64,000 nt of DNA from Eretmocerus hayati (Eukaryota; Arthropoda; Insecta; Hymenoptera; Aphelinidae). The position numbers and the translations under genes were made by a program. The stretch lies in the NCBI GenBank assembly GCA_029851415.1, contig CM056741.1, positions 82,970,282 through 83,034,281 of the forward strand. The letters run 5' to 3'. Positions 53,146 to 63,122 of the stretch are shown here, in pieces (position 1 is the first letter of the stretch; each line of letters starts with the position of its first letter). The notes under the pieces are model-generated. The model saw only the letters and a list, made by a program, of their open reading frames with translations. It was not told where the DNA came from and did no database searches.

Positions 53146-53487
53146 ATGGGATTTCTTGGGCTAATCTTGAGAATTCAAATTGAGATGGGTAAACCAAAAA
53201 TGGAACATCAACGCCAGAAGATACTGATTCGCAGGCTACAGCAACGGGCGAAGAAACGATCGGCAGTGAACCCCGAAAAGATGGGATTAGCCGGGGTGGA
53301 TGATCAAGAGCAACTGGCTCAAGCAATGTCGGAGGCTGCCGTCGCGCAGAGAGAGGCAGAAATTCTCCGAACTCAATCGGCCGAGGCTGAGGCGAAAGCA
53401 GCTAGAGCTCGCGCTGAGCAACTAAAAACCATCTCCATTCATAATAAAGTGGCATTGAAGATGTTAGAGAGTTCTGAAAGTCCATAA
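53146..53487 (+). CDS. Small coiled-coil ORF downstream of integrase remnant
   Basis: About 113 codons starting MGFLGLILRIQIEMGKPK. The second half is an Ala/Glu-rich helix (AVAQREAEILRTQSAEAEAK). No known family is recognised. Its place downstream of a Gypsy-type integrase resembles the coiled-coil ORF downstream of pol in the right-edge Gypsy, whose alanine- and arginine-rich helix is similar in style but not obviously in sequence. It may be the surviving 3' ORF of the same LTR remnant. Confidence 0.45.
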   Translation: MGFLGLILRIQIEMGKPKMEHQRQKILIRRLQQRAKKRSAVNPEKMGLAGVDDQEQLAQAMSEAAVAQREAEILRTQSAEAEAKAARARAEQLKTISIHNKVALKMLESSESP

Positions 53488-54001
53488 AATTTTTATATTT
53501 TTTTTCAGTCCAAATGTGAAAAAATTCCTTCATTTCCGCTATATCTACGGTTCGAAACAGGATAACAGTCGTAGCCTATAGCCTATATACATATAATATG
53601 GGGGCAAGCCCCCCTGCTCGCTCCGCCCGCCAACCCCCAACTCAGTTATACCAACTTATGGCTGTAATCTAAAATATGGAGAGCCAAATATGAAGAATAT
53701 CGAAAATACGTCTGAAAGATGCACAACTTTATTCACTTCATTTTTTCACTCGTCAAATTCAAATAGGAACCAAATTTTATCTCAGCTAGAAAAGTTGGCA
53801 TTTTTGCGTATTTTTCAATGAATGAAAAATTCCTTGCAATTCCATACTCATAGCTCGAGGATCCTGCATTCTTGTGCTGGAGAGATGTTTTCCCCGAGAT
53901 ATGAGCATCGTTCGGATTTGATTGTTGCGTATTATGCCCAAAAATGTGGACTGGACTCAAGTTATCCTATTATACGTGGAAGTCAATACATTCATGACAA
54001 T
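53488..54001. other. AT-rich DNA without gene; GC-rich island at 53601-53640
   Basis: No supported ORF. A short run GGGGGCAAGCCCCCC is a near-perfect palindrome. Confidence 0.5.
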
Positions 54002-54480
54002 CAGGGTTTTTAACGAAACGAAACAAAACGAGATTTTTTATTTTGTTTCGTTCATTTTAGCGAAAACAAAACGAAACAAAATTATTTTTAATTATGTTGA
54101 ACAAAAACGAAACTAAACAAAAACCGAATCCGTCTTTCTTTTCATGAACGAAACTAAACAAAATTTTTGTAATTGAGTTTCGTTGAATATTGTTTCTCAG
54201 AATTTATGTTTCGTTCAGTTTTGTTTATTCACGGAATAAACAGAACTCAATAATTTTGTTCAGTTTCTTGAATGAACGAAATTCGACAAAACTATTTTCC
54301 GTCGAATATGTTTTGTTTTGTTTCTCACAAACAAAACATAAACGGAAACATTCATGATTATGTTGCGATAAACGAAACCAAACAAAACTCTGTATGGTTA
54401 TGTTAAGGGTAATCGGAACTAAACATAAACAAAATGTCATTAAGCGAAACGAAACAAAAATATTTTTGTTTAGTTCATTT
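54002..54480. repeat. hAT-like end followed by AAACGAAAC-rich repeat
   Basis: Starts CAGGGTTTTTAACGAAACG, the same 15-base terminus as the MITE in LINE-C. The body consists of degenerate AAACGAAAC/GTTTCGTTT words on both strands. No matching right terminus or 8-bp duplication was found, so the element is truncated or diverged. Confidence 0.6.
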
Positions 54481-54515
54481 TATCGAGAACTTTGCCCCGA
54501 CGAGATCGTAATTAA

Positions 54516-55050
54516 ACGCGGCATTTTTAGGTTAGAGTGATGAAAAAAAATTGTAGACACGTTGTGCGGAAAAGTGTTTTTCCCACACTGATTTTCCACT
54601 TTCACGGACAGTTTGTCAAAAAACACAGTTCGATACACGAATGTAAAACCTATTTTTTGCATCCTCGTCTTGATTCCGACCTTTGACCACGGCTCAAGAC
54701 GCAAACCCATCACTCGGACGCGAAAATAGTACATTACGTAACAAGGGTGGAAAGTGCGTTTTCCGCACGAGTTTCGTGACCAGTGCGGAAGAGAACCGTT
54801 TTTTTGATTTTCTTTCCCACGCCGACGATGAAAAAATAGTATTCGACACTCGGGCAGGGTGGTTTCACCCTTGCCAAGGCTCGGGCCGGAAAAACATCGC
54901 TCGGGCCGCGGGAATCAACATCCCCGCCTTTGTATCGAAATCTACTATTTACGCACGGCTTGCCGTGGGGAAAACCACTTCTCCGCACGATAAAATATTG
55001 ACCAGTGCGGAAAAGTTACTTTTCATTACTCTAACCTAATAATGCCGCGT
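54516..55050. mobile_element. 535-bp non-autonomous element flanked by TTAA
   Basis: Imperfect terminal inverted repeats start ACGCGGCATTxTTAGGTTAG, and TTAA lies at both edges (54512-54515 and 55051-55054). TTAA targets are used by piggyBac and Kolobok-type elements. It has no transposase. An internal block (54781-54955) recurs inverted at 55672-55848. Confidence 0.7.
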
Positions 55051-55108
55051 TTAAATAGGATTTTAGGGTTCTCGTAATGAAAAAATATATCCGCACCTCG
55101 CTTGCAAG

Positions 55109-55158
55109 CCCATTTTGGGCACTGGAGGACATGTCTGTCCTAGTGCCCAAAATGGGCT
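55109..55158. repeat. 50-bp hairpin
   Basis: Arms AGCCCATTTTGGGCACT and AGTGCCCAAAATGGGCT are perfectly complementary, and the loop region GGAGGACATGTCTGTCCT is itself partly self-complementary. Confidence 0.85.
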
Positions 55159-55269
55159 AACGCGCTCAGTACGGAAATATACTATTTCCACATGCGTCAC
55201 GGAACGAGTGCGGAACACTTTCACCCGTGTTGCGTATACTATTTTTTGTGCTGAGTGCGGGAAGCTGTC

Positions 55270-55305
55270 TCGTCTGATCAAAAATAAATTGCATGATCAG
55301 ACGAA
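55270..55305. repeat. Short hairpin (TCGTCTGATCA arms)
   Basis: TCGTCTGATCA and TGATCAGACGA surround a 13-base AT-rich loop. Confidence 0.75.
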
Positions 55306-55671
55306 AGTCAATCTAAGCTCATTCGATGGACCCAGGACCAGCCGTGGGGTGGCCTTCACGTAGATCTTTGGAGCTGAAAAGATCTAACATGATCGAGGGT
55401 AATCTGGTAGATCAGCGGGGAGTCCTAACTCGAAGAGACTATCCGACCCCAGAGTTCGTGTTCAGATGGTTGATTCGAGTCGAAAATACATGCTTTGGAG
55501 CAGATGATTCCATTTCTTTCCTTCCTTTGTGCTATCCAGTATTTCACAGAACGATTTTTGAGGCCCTGGGTATGACATTCCGCCCTCATGATTGCTGGCA
55601 AAAATAATGGAGGTGACTTAGAATTTTCGCCGCGTGGATTCAATCTATTCCCATCATGTCAAAATCCAAAT

Positions 55672-55848
55672 AGTAGATTTCGATACAAGGGCGGGGATGT
55701 TGGTTTTCGTGGCCCGAGCGATGTTTTTCCGGCCCGAGCCTTGGTCGGAATCATCGCTCGGAAGCGGAAACCACCCCGCCCGAGTGTCGGATACTATTTT
55801 TTCATCGTCGGTGTGGGAAAGAAAATCAGAATAACAGCTCTTTCCCGC
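55672..55848 (-). repeat. Inverted partial copy of the TTAA element interior
   Basis: Matches 54781-54955 in reverse orientation, with shared words such as AAATCTACTATT and GGCGTGGGAAAGAAAATC-like sequence and moderate divergence. Confidence 0.7.
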
Positions 55849-57024
55849 ACAGACGATGAAAGAAATAGTTACGTGGCTAAATTTTTAAGCTCTTCCCGCG
55901 ACGGGATTTGGTTGTTTGACATGTTTTCTTTCAACTCTACTTGTCACGAAGTTTTTCAGACTAAATTTGGGTCATGCTGTTGTTATTTTAACGAAATTCC
56001 TCATTTTTAGAGAAAACCCTCTGATAAGAGAGATATGTATGGCTTGAAGTCTAGTCTGAGCATTTGGGGTTACAAGCTATCGAAAATACACCGTTCATTA
56101 TTGTATTTTGAGAGATTAATTCGAGCTAACTCACTATATCGATCACTTCAATGGTAGCTCCATGAGAATCCGTGGAACCTAAATTATTGTAGTCCGAGGA
56201 AGCTATATTTTGACTCCCACTATTTAGAATTTTGAGAATAATTCGTTTACGGATTAACGTGAGACTCAATTACCCACTGTCATTCAATAGAATAAGTGGC
56301 CAAAAGTTCGAATGGAGTGGTTTGCAGCTCACTAGTCAGAATAGGGCCTTTAGTCGTTCCGTGTCAGTTTTTGCGATAGTTCTCATATGCCAAAATTGAA
56401 GTAAAAGTCAGTAATGAGATTAATGATTGATAATTCATGATTGGAAGAATGAATGATATTCAGATTACTCATAGGACTCTGTTACATTTATTCAATAGTT
56501 CTCAATAGAATTTTTTCTACAGTGTTGTAGACACCAAAACATCGGAAAATGACAAAAATATTCATTCACGTGGATTAGTGAGAGAGTTTTTGCATTATAT
56601 GTGCAACAGGTGTCAGGTACTTGCTCATAATACCGATAGATTCATGATCTAATTCCGTAGAATATTTGTAAGAGCCACGGGAAAATGAGTAAAGTAGTGC
56701 TTCCGGAGGATGCGCGGGGTCCAGGGGGCGAAGGCCCCGGCGGGGGGTTTGAGCATTATATTTGAATAAAACTTCAACTCAATTTTGAGAAATTTGATTT
56801 TGGTACATATTTTGAAATAGAATGATCCATCTACATCCTTTTCAGTCTCACTCGATCTCAAATTTGAACTACTAATAATCATAAAATAGTCCAAAGAAGC
56901 AAAAAAATCTGTAAATCATGACCCATCATATGGCAAATTCCGAATCCATGTTATCCCAGGAGACACTCAAATTTCAAAGCAACTCAAAATGGGATTTTCA
57001 ATCGGAAAAGTAATATATATATTA
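55849..57024. other. AT-rich DNA without recognisable gene
   Basis: No ORF with recognisable content. A GC-rich stretch lies at 56705-56752. It separates the repeat debris from the right-edge Gypsy. Confidence 0.5.
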
Positions 57025-57830
57025 TGACGGTATATTATCTCGTCACATTAATAATAATGCGAGTCCGCAAAGTGCAATGCGGCTCGCCAGGATCTGCTTG
57101 GCGGCGTCTTCCTCGTGGACACTGGCCTCCTGTCGGCCAGTGCTGCTCGTACTATGCATTAGCGCATGGTAAAATTAGGACGAGTTCACGAGGATACACT
57201 GATGAGTGATAACGCGAGCAGGTAAATTTAACAAGGTTTGGATTTATTCAATGAATAATTTACAAAGCGCATCCGGGCGCGAACGCAACAGGTGAAAAAC
57301 TCGCGAGGGAGAGCCGCACACAATGAGAGAGAGAGAGATACATTCTTGGCTGGTACTCACGCTGCGAAGACGCTTTTCAACAGGCCGCTGCCTCGGGAAC
57401 GCCAAAGATCGGGAGTCCGCTGACTGTCGCACAAGTCCGGGTGGAATAACCCCCGTTGCCGTTGGGTACGGAAGCCTCGGCACCTGCAGGACCTGCGTCG
57501 GATGTCGGGGTGACCGGAGCACACGCGGCGCGGGAGAGGTTAGCCTAGATACGGGTCACACGATGTGTAGCGGACGACCGACGGACAAGTCTGCTCGCTC
57601 ATGAAATGGCCGCGAACTGCGCGAGCCGCGAGCTGCGTTCCTATTGGCCAGCCATTTTGGGCGCGCGCGCATTCTCTGTCTCTCTCATATTCAAACCTGT
57701 GTGTTGCTCTCCCTTTGCTGCTACTCGGGTATACACCTGTAACAATCTTTTGGATACATCAATATATGAGATTCGATAATAACTTATATCTATTTGCCGA
57801 GGAGAGAGTGATGGGACTTTACCCGTCACA
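57025..57830 (-). repeat. 3' LTR of right-edge Gypsy
   Basis: The coding-strand start TGTGACGGGTAAAG at 57830 follows the polypurine tract. The left limit (TGACGG at 57025) is a guess from inverted similarity of the ends, because the second LTR is not in the window. Length would be about 806 bp. Confidence 0.55.
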
Positions 57831-57845
57831 TACCCTCCCCCCAGA
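57831..57845 (-). other. Polypurine tract TCTGGGGGGAGGGTA
   Basis: Directly upstream of the LTR start TGTGACGGG on the minus strand. Confidence 0.75.
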
Positions 57846-58320
57846 CGCCGTTAGCCTAAGCGTACCGGCTCGAGAAGATCTCTCTCTGAGGCAACTATAA
57901 TGAAGATAAAAGTTATTAGAAAAATTATTTATTTTATCAAAAGTACAAAAATATAATCGTCGAACCTGTCGACTAATCTCGTAAAAAATAAACTTTGGCT
58001 GATTGCCTCAATAAGCGAATGCGCATTTGGCATCTAAATGACAAGATGTACACATCATCAGTCTTCAAAATAAAAGAGAACGAAAGAAAAATGCACTTGA
58101 TTAGTGACTTGGTTTTTGTACATTCTGATCTCAACAAAAGAAACTTTTCATATCAAGTATGGCTAGTAGATAGAAAGTGTAAGTATGTAAATATGTAGAT
58201 AATTGTATATAATTGTAAATATGTAAATAGTAGAAAAGAAAAATGGAAATCAAGGTAAGAGAAAGAAAAACAAATGTTGCCACTTGCGTGGGCTCTCCCT
58301 TGACAGCGATGACGCAATAA
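57846..58320 (-). other. Non-coding region between downstream ORF and polypurine tract
   Basis: AT-rich, with TGTAAATA-type short repeats at 58180-58230. No ORF of note. Confidence 0.5.
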
Positions 58321-59250
58321 TTAGCGGAAGCCCGGGTGGTTGATGCGGTTAGGGCACTCGCGTCCTCGCGCTACTCCTGGCAGGCGACAAACAGGGCACC
58401 AGCGTCTCCTATCCGGGTCAGCACGCTGAGCGCGAGTGGGATCCGTTCCCCCCAGGTGCTCTCGCTGGCGTCGAGCTTCTGTTAGTGCTCTCTGGAGCTG
58501 TGCCGCTTCTAGCGCGGTTTTTCGCTGGAACTCTTCGACTTTCTGCCGAGCTTCTAATTCTGCCCGGTCAGCGACTGCTCGCTCCTCTCTAAGTCGGCGT
58601 TTGTGCATTTCCGCCACCTCGTGGGCCGCTTTCTCATCGGCGACTCGTATGGGTAGATTTCCAGCCATTCGACGTCCAGCGGCCCCGTGTTTGTCCAGGA
58701 AATCGTCCAGGAGTTCGAATGAATTGTGGAATTCAGACCTTGCTTGTAGGTAAGCAGTTCTTGCTGTGAGGATGGCTTCTTTGGTCTGATTCCACTCCAT
58801 TCCGATGGACGTTTCGATGGTTGGGATCTCATCTGCATCTTCAGATCGAGGTGGTGGAATTGCAACAACGAGCTGTTCGTTGGCCGGCGCTTCCGCAGTG
58901 TCTTGAGCGCTTGGCACTCCAGTGGGCCTAACTATGCCTCTCTCCTCCCACTCAACCATCATCTCCTGGGCACGATTGTCTTCCTCCTGCGAAGGCGCAT
59001 TCCATGGTCTTCTCAGACGCGGTTCTGGCGGGTTTACCGCTGCGTCTTCGCGGTTATTCGAGGCCCTCTGCGCAAACTCTGCGCCTATGCGCATCAGCCG
59101 GCGTATTTCGTCGCTGGATAGATCCCATACAAAGGGAATAAATCCTTGCGGTGGCGCTTGAATAGACGCGTCCAGTGTTAGGCGGGCCATACCATCGGCA
59201 TCCTCATCTGCTGCTACTCGCAGGGTTGCGCTGAGGTCTCGACCGTCCAT
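58321..59250 (-). CDS. Accessory ORF downstream of pol: coiled coil plus Cys-rich C-terminus
   Basis: 309 codons starting MDGRDLSATLRVAADEDAD, 86 bp after the pol stop. The middle is acidic and Pro-rich. Residues of about 190-270 are a strongly charged helix (AHEVAEMHKRRLREERAVAD, ALTEARRQREHLGG), likely coiled coil. The C-terminus carries CPVCRLPGVARGRECPNRIN, a possible zinc-binding motif. No signal peptide, membrane span or envelope-like feature is seen, although env would occupy this position in errantivirus-like elements. Function unknown. Confidence 0.75.
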   Translation of the reverse strand: MDGRDLSATLRVAADEDADGMARLTLDASIQAPPQGFIPFVWDLSSDEIRRLMRIGAEFAQRASNNREDAAVNPPEPRLRRPWNAPSQEEDNRAQEMMVEWEERGIVRPTGVPSAQDTAEAPANEQLVVAIPPPRSEDADEIPTIETSIGMEWNQTKEAILTARTAYLQARSEFHNSFELLDDFLDKHGAAGRRMAGNLPIRVADEKAAHEVAEMHKRRLREERAVADRAELEARQKVEEFQRKTALEAAQLQRALTEARRQREHLGGTDPTRAQRADPDRRRWCPVCRLPGVARGRECPNRINHPGFR

Positions 59251-59336
59251 ACTGTGCCCTGCGGAGATGAGGTTAGGTGTTATGATGGTGTGAGTGGTGA
59301 GAGGTTAATATGTTAAAACATATAAATGATTGATCA

Positions 59337-62300
59337 TTAATGAGAAGGTGAAATGATTTTTCCGGACCGAGTTTTCCGAGGTGATGTCTCGTCCGATGGT
59401 ATTTGCAGCGATGGCGCATTCTTCGAACCTTTAGGCCGCCCGCGACGTCTTACGGTGTTTGAATCGGTGTGCTGATCGGTCTCCGCGCGTTGGTCATTCG
59501 TTTCCGGTGTATTTTCCGTTTCCTGATCATTTTTCGCATACGACGGATCATTCGCAGGTTGTTCGCTTTCCGCGTCAGACGTACTTTGTGGAACGGTCGC
59601 AGTGTTCGGGTCGCGTGCTGACGGTGCTCCGGTATTCACGGTTATACGCGTTTTCCGGGGTCTGCCCCGCGGTTTCGCTCGCAATCGCGTTTGCGCATCA
59701 TTTACAATTTCATCGTTGGACTCGTCTGGTCGAAGCTCGAGGTCGTTCTGCCGTGCAGTCGTCACGCCCTCGCCTTCTTCAGAAACAGCATCACTCTCGT
59801 CTTCTTCAGAAACAGCATCCGACCGGTCCGGTTCCTCCTCGTTTGAGAAAAATGGCTTAAGATCGCATACTGGGAATGTTCCGAGTGAGACATTGTCATC
59901 GTCAACTACCTCGTATACATTTTCACCCAGTTTTGCTGAGATCTTGCCAGGTCCTCGGTATTTTGGTGCAAGTTTAGCGGAAATGCCTTTGACTGCAGAC
60001 GACAAAATGCGATTGCGCATCCAAACTTTTTCGCCGACGGCATACTGCACGTCACGGCGGTGAGCATTATAATATTTGCTCTGGCGTTCTTGCGCTTTAG
60101 CTGAGTTGTCTGCTGCAATTTCACGCAACTTACTTAAATTTTCCATATGGTTTTCCCATGTTCCAAGCTCTTCGGCCTCTGCGGCTTCTGCAGCTGCCAC
60201 ATCCTCCTGTCTACGAAACGTATGTGGAGGTGTGGGGTTCCTTCCTAGGTTTAGGAACGCTGGAGACATTTTTGTCGATTCTTGGGTGGCTGTGTTTATT
60301 GCAAACATCAGCTCAGGTAATTTTTCATCCCACGTGTTGTGGTATTCAGTCACGAATGCTGTTATCCTAGCGCGAAGCGTACGGTTCTTATTTTCCGTCG
60401 GATTAGCTTGCGGATGATAAGCTGGACTAAATGATTGTTTGACGCCATTTTCTGTCAAGAACGTCTCAAGTTCTTTGTTTTTGAACTCCTTGCCATTATC
60501 CGCATGGAAAATTTCTGGCGTACCAAAGCGCATGAAAATTCGCTCCTTGAGTTCCTTGATGACAGTTTTTGCGTCAGCGCGTCTCATTGCTACGATCTCT
60601 ACCCAACGTGTGAAGAGATCCACGAAAACGATGATATGTTTATTGCCCTGGACCGTGCGGACGTATGGGCCCATACAATCCGCAGCTACCGTTGACCAAG
60701 GTTTCTTTGCTTGTCGTTTACCCATGAGTCCCGCTGGAGGTAGTTGCTGCACTTTTACTTGTTGACAGATGGAACAGCCTTTTACAAAGTTCGCGACATC
60801 CTTGTATAGGCTGGGCCAAAAGTAATAGCGTGCGATGCGATCTACTGTTTTGGTGCGGCCGAAATGGCCGGCCGTTGCTTCGCAGTGTCCTTCAGACATG
60901 ACTTGTGCCCTTTGCTCTCTGGCCAGAACGAGTTTCCAGGCGTCGTCGTCTGAGACGAGATCTTCTAGTATGCGATTTGGCCGCCAGATGTATAATCGAC
61001 CCCCCGTGATCTTCATATGTGGGTAATCCTCAGGATTTTCTGAGACTGCTTGATACGTTTTCAAGTACCACGCATCTTGCGTCTCTGGCACCAATGGTTG
61101 CACAGCAGCTAACCCCTCCTCTGTTTCATCTTCATACATGCGAGATAAACAATCGGGTACGACATTAAGCTTGCCCTTGCGGTATTCTATGTCGAACGAG
61201 TACGATTGTAACTCGAGAGCCCACCTTGCTAGACGTCCTGTCGGATTCTTCAAGTTGCATAACCACATTAAACAACTATGGTCGGTTATCACCCTGAAAT
61301 GGTATCCTTCGACATAACAGCGCCATTTGCGGATCGCCCATAGAACTGCAAGGCCCTCACGTTCGCTGACAGAGTAGTTTGCCTCTGCTCGTGTGAGTAC
61401 ACGACTAGCGAAGCAAATAACTCTTTCTTCGTCGTCAATCGTCTGTGTAAGCACTGCACCCAGGCCGGTGTTCGAAGCATCGGACTGGATACAGAACTGA
61501 TGTTCAGGTTCAAATGAAGGTTGGGCTAAAACCGGAGCTGTTGCGACTAGCGCTTTAATCCTATCAAAGGACTCTTGTTGCTCGGTGCCCCATACGTACT
61601 TCACGTTTTTCTTTGTGAGCCTTGTAAGAGGTTCAGCAATAGTTGCAAAGTCTTTCAAAAATTTTCTGTACCACGAGGCCATGCCTAAAAAGCTCTGCAA
61701 TTTTTTGATCTTTTTTGGTACTGGAAAATCCATGATTGGTGAAATTCTGGAGGGATCTGGACGGCAACCGTCTTGATTCACTAACAGTCCCAAAAATCTA
61801 ACCTCCTTTGCGCACCAAACGCTTTTCTCACGATTAACGGTGAGGTTAGCTTCGTTCAGGCGATTGAGGAATTTTTCCAGAACTTCGATGTGTTTTTCGA
61901 AGGTTTCGGTCACAATCAGTGAGTCATCTAAATACGTAACTACCCATTCCGATAATTCTGGTGTAATGACCATGTCGGCAAGTTGTTGGCAGGTAGATGG
62001 CGCTCCTGAGAGACCGAAGGGCATGGTTACAAACTCAAATAACCCTAGATTTTGAGTTACGAACGCGGTCATAGGGATAGACTCTTCCTCTAGCTCTATT
62101 TGCAAAAACGCTTTGCTTAAGTCAATCACTGAGATATATTTTGCATTGCGTAGTTTTCGCATTATCACGTCCATAAAACAATGAGGGTAAGCACACAGCT
62201 TTGACTTTTTATTCAACTTGCGGTAGTCGACGCACATGCGATATGTCCCGTCTGGTTTTAAAACCATGACCACAGGACTCGACCATTGAGACTTGGATCT

Positions 62301-63122
62301 CCGGATGATCCCTTGTTCTAACCACTCGTTGACTTGCTTATGCATTATTGCTTCAAGTTTCTTGGATACTGGATAATACTTTTGTTTAATCGGCGTGTTA
62401 TCTGTGAGCTCGATTTTATGCTTAATCCATTTGGTACGACCAAGTTTACCATCATTGGCCGGAAGCGTCCTATCCAACATTCGCTGCAGCTTGTCTCTCT
62501 GAGCTTCTGCAAGATGTGCCAATCCAGCAGAGGATACAGGCGTTTCATTGCATGTCATTGAAGCCAGTTCGACTGGAAGGAGTTCCGCTCGTCCCTCAAG
62601 GCGAAGCATATTTTCGCGCGGTAATAATTGCGCATCAAGAGCTCGTATAAGATCTCCACCAATAAGCAAGTCGGCATCTGCCTCTCTCAGCACGATGGCC
62701 CATACTGTTCTGGTTATTCCTCCTATAGTAAAAGGAAGTTCAACTTCGCCAAGTATAGGTGTACAATTCCCATCTGCGAGTCTGGCGCCTGGACCATAAT
62801 AAGGTTCAATTTTTTGGCCTAGAGCTGTCGCTATTTGAAGACCAACTGGGCCAAGAGCTGTTCTTGAAGCACCCGGATCGAACAGTGCGCGAACGCTAAA
62901 CTTGTCGATTTCCACGTCCACCCACCAAGGAGGGAAATGGTCCGGTTTATTTTCAATACTCCCAATATAATGCGTTTCCCCGCAATCTTCACAGAAAATT
63001 GGAGGAAATTCACTGGTAGACGCAGTATCAGGAGAAGGTGGTAGCCCCGGGCAGGTCTCGTGCTCCTGGCTGGGGACAGCAGCGACCTCATCTACTTGTC
63101 CCCCTCCGCTTTTCCCGAACAC
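59337..63122 (-). CDS. pol: Gypsy pol: protease, RT, RNase H, integrase (1261 codons, intact)
   Basis: Read by -1 frameshift from gag. The protease active site is RALFDPGASRTALG (D-P-G rather than D-S/T-G), about residue 80. The RT has YRMCVDYRKLNKK, VIDLSKAFLQIEL and VTYLDDSLIV (catalytic YLDD). RNase H has CIQSDASNTGLGAVLTQ and ITDHSCLMWL. The integrase zinc region has HFGRTKTVDRIARYYFW and CSICQQVKV; the core has AADCMGPYVR, IFHADNGKEFKN and ANPTENKNRTL, so the D-D-E triad is complete. A highly charged tail ends near GRPKGSKNAPS, an AT-hook-like motif. No stop or frameshift was found. Confidence 0.93.
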   Translation of the reverse strand: MFGKSGGGQVDEVAAVPSQEHETCPGLPPSPDTASTSEFPPIFCEDCGETHYIGSIENKPDHFPPWWVDVEIDKFSVRALFDPGASRTALGPVGLQIATALGQKIEPYYGPGARLADGNCTPILGEVELPFTIGGITRTVWAIVLREADADLLIGGDLIRALDAQLLPRENMLRLEGRAELLPVELASMTCNETPVSSAGLAHLAEAQRDKLQRMLDRTLPANDGKLGRTKWIKHKIELTDNTPIKQKYYPVSKKLEAIMHKQVNEWLEQGIIRRSKSQWSSPVVMVLKPDGTYRMCVDYRKLNKKSKLCAYPHCFMDVIMRKLRNAKYISVIDLSKAFLQIELEEESIPMTAFVTQNLGLFEFVTMPFGLSGAPSTCQQLADMVITPELSEWVVTYLDDSLIVTETFEKHIEVLEKFLNRLNEANLTVNREKSVWCAKEVRFLGLLVNQDGCRPDPSRISPIMDFPVPKKIKKLQSFLGMASWYRKFLKDFATIAEPLTRLTKKNVKYVWGTEQQESFDRIKALVATAPVLAQPSFEPEHQFCIQSDASNTGLGAVLTQTIDDEERVICFASRVLTRAEANYSVSEREGLAVLWAIRKWRCYVEGYHFRVITDHSCLMWLCNLKNPTGRLARWALELQSYSFDIEYRKGKLNVVPDCLSRMYEDETEEGLAAVQPLVPETQDAWYLKTYQAVSENPEDYPHMKITGGRLYIWRPNRILEDLVSDDDAWKLVLAREQRAQVMSEGHCEATAGHFGRTKTVDRIARYYFWPSLYKDVANFVKGCSICQQVKVQQLPPAGLMGKRQAKKPWSTVAADCMGPYVRTVQGNKHIIVFVDLFTRWVEIVAMRRADAKTVIKELKERIFMRFGTPEIFHADNGKEFKNKELETFLTENGVKQSFSPAYHPQANPTENKNRTLRARITAFVTEYHNTWDEKLPELMFAINTATQESTKMSPAFLNLGRNPTPPHTFRRQEDVAAAEAAEAEELGTWENHMENLSKLREIAADNSAKAQERQSKYYNAHRRDVQYAVGEKVWMRNRILSSAVKGISAKLAPKYRGPGKISAKLGENVYEVVDDDNVSLGTFPVCDLKPFFSNEEEPDRSDAVSEEDESDAVSEEGEGVTTARQNDLELRPDESNDEIVNDAQTRLRAKPRGRPRKTRITVNTGAPSARDPNTATVPQSTSDAESEQPANDPSYAKNDQETENTPETNDQRAETDQHTDSNTVRRRGRPKGSKNAPSLQIPSDETSPRKTRSGKIISPSH

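Noticed and set aside
57025..57230. tRNA-like or structured RNA near the right LTR
   Set aside because: No cloverleaf with the conserved T-loop could be drawn; the short inverted repeats belong to the LTR.
58321..59250. Envelope gene downstream of Gypsy pol
   Set aside because: No signal peptide, membrane span, cleavage site or cysteine pattern of an envelope protein; the sequence is a soluble charged helix.
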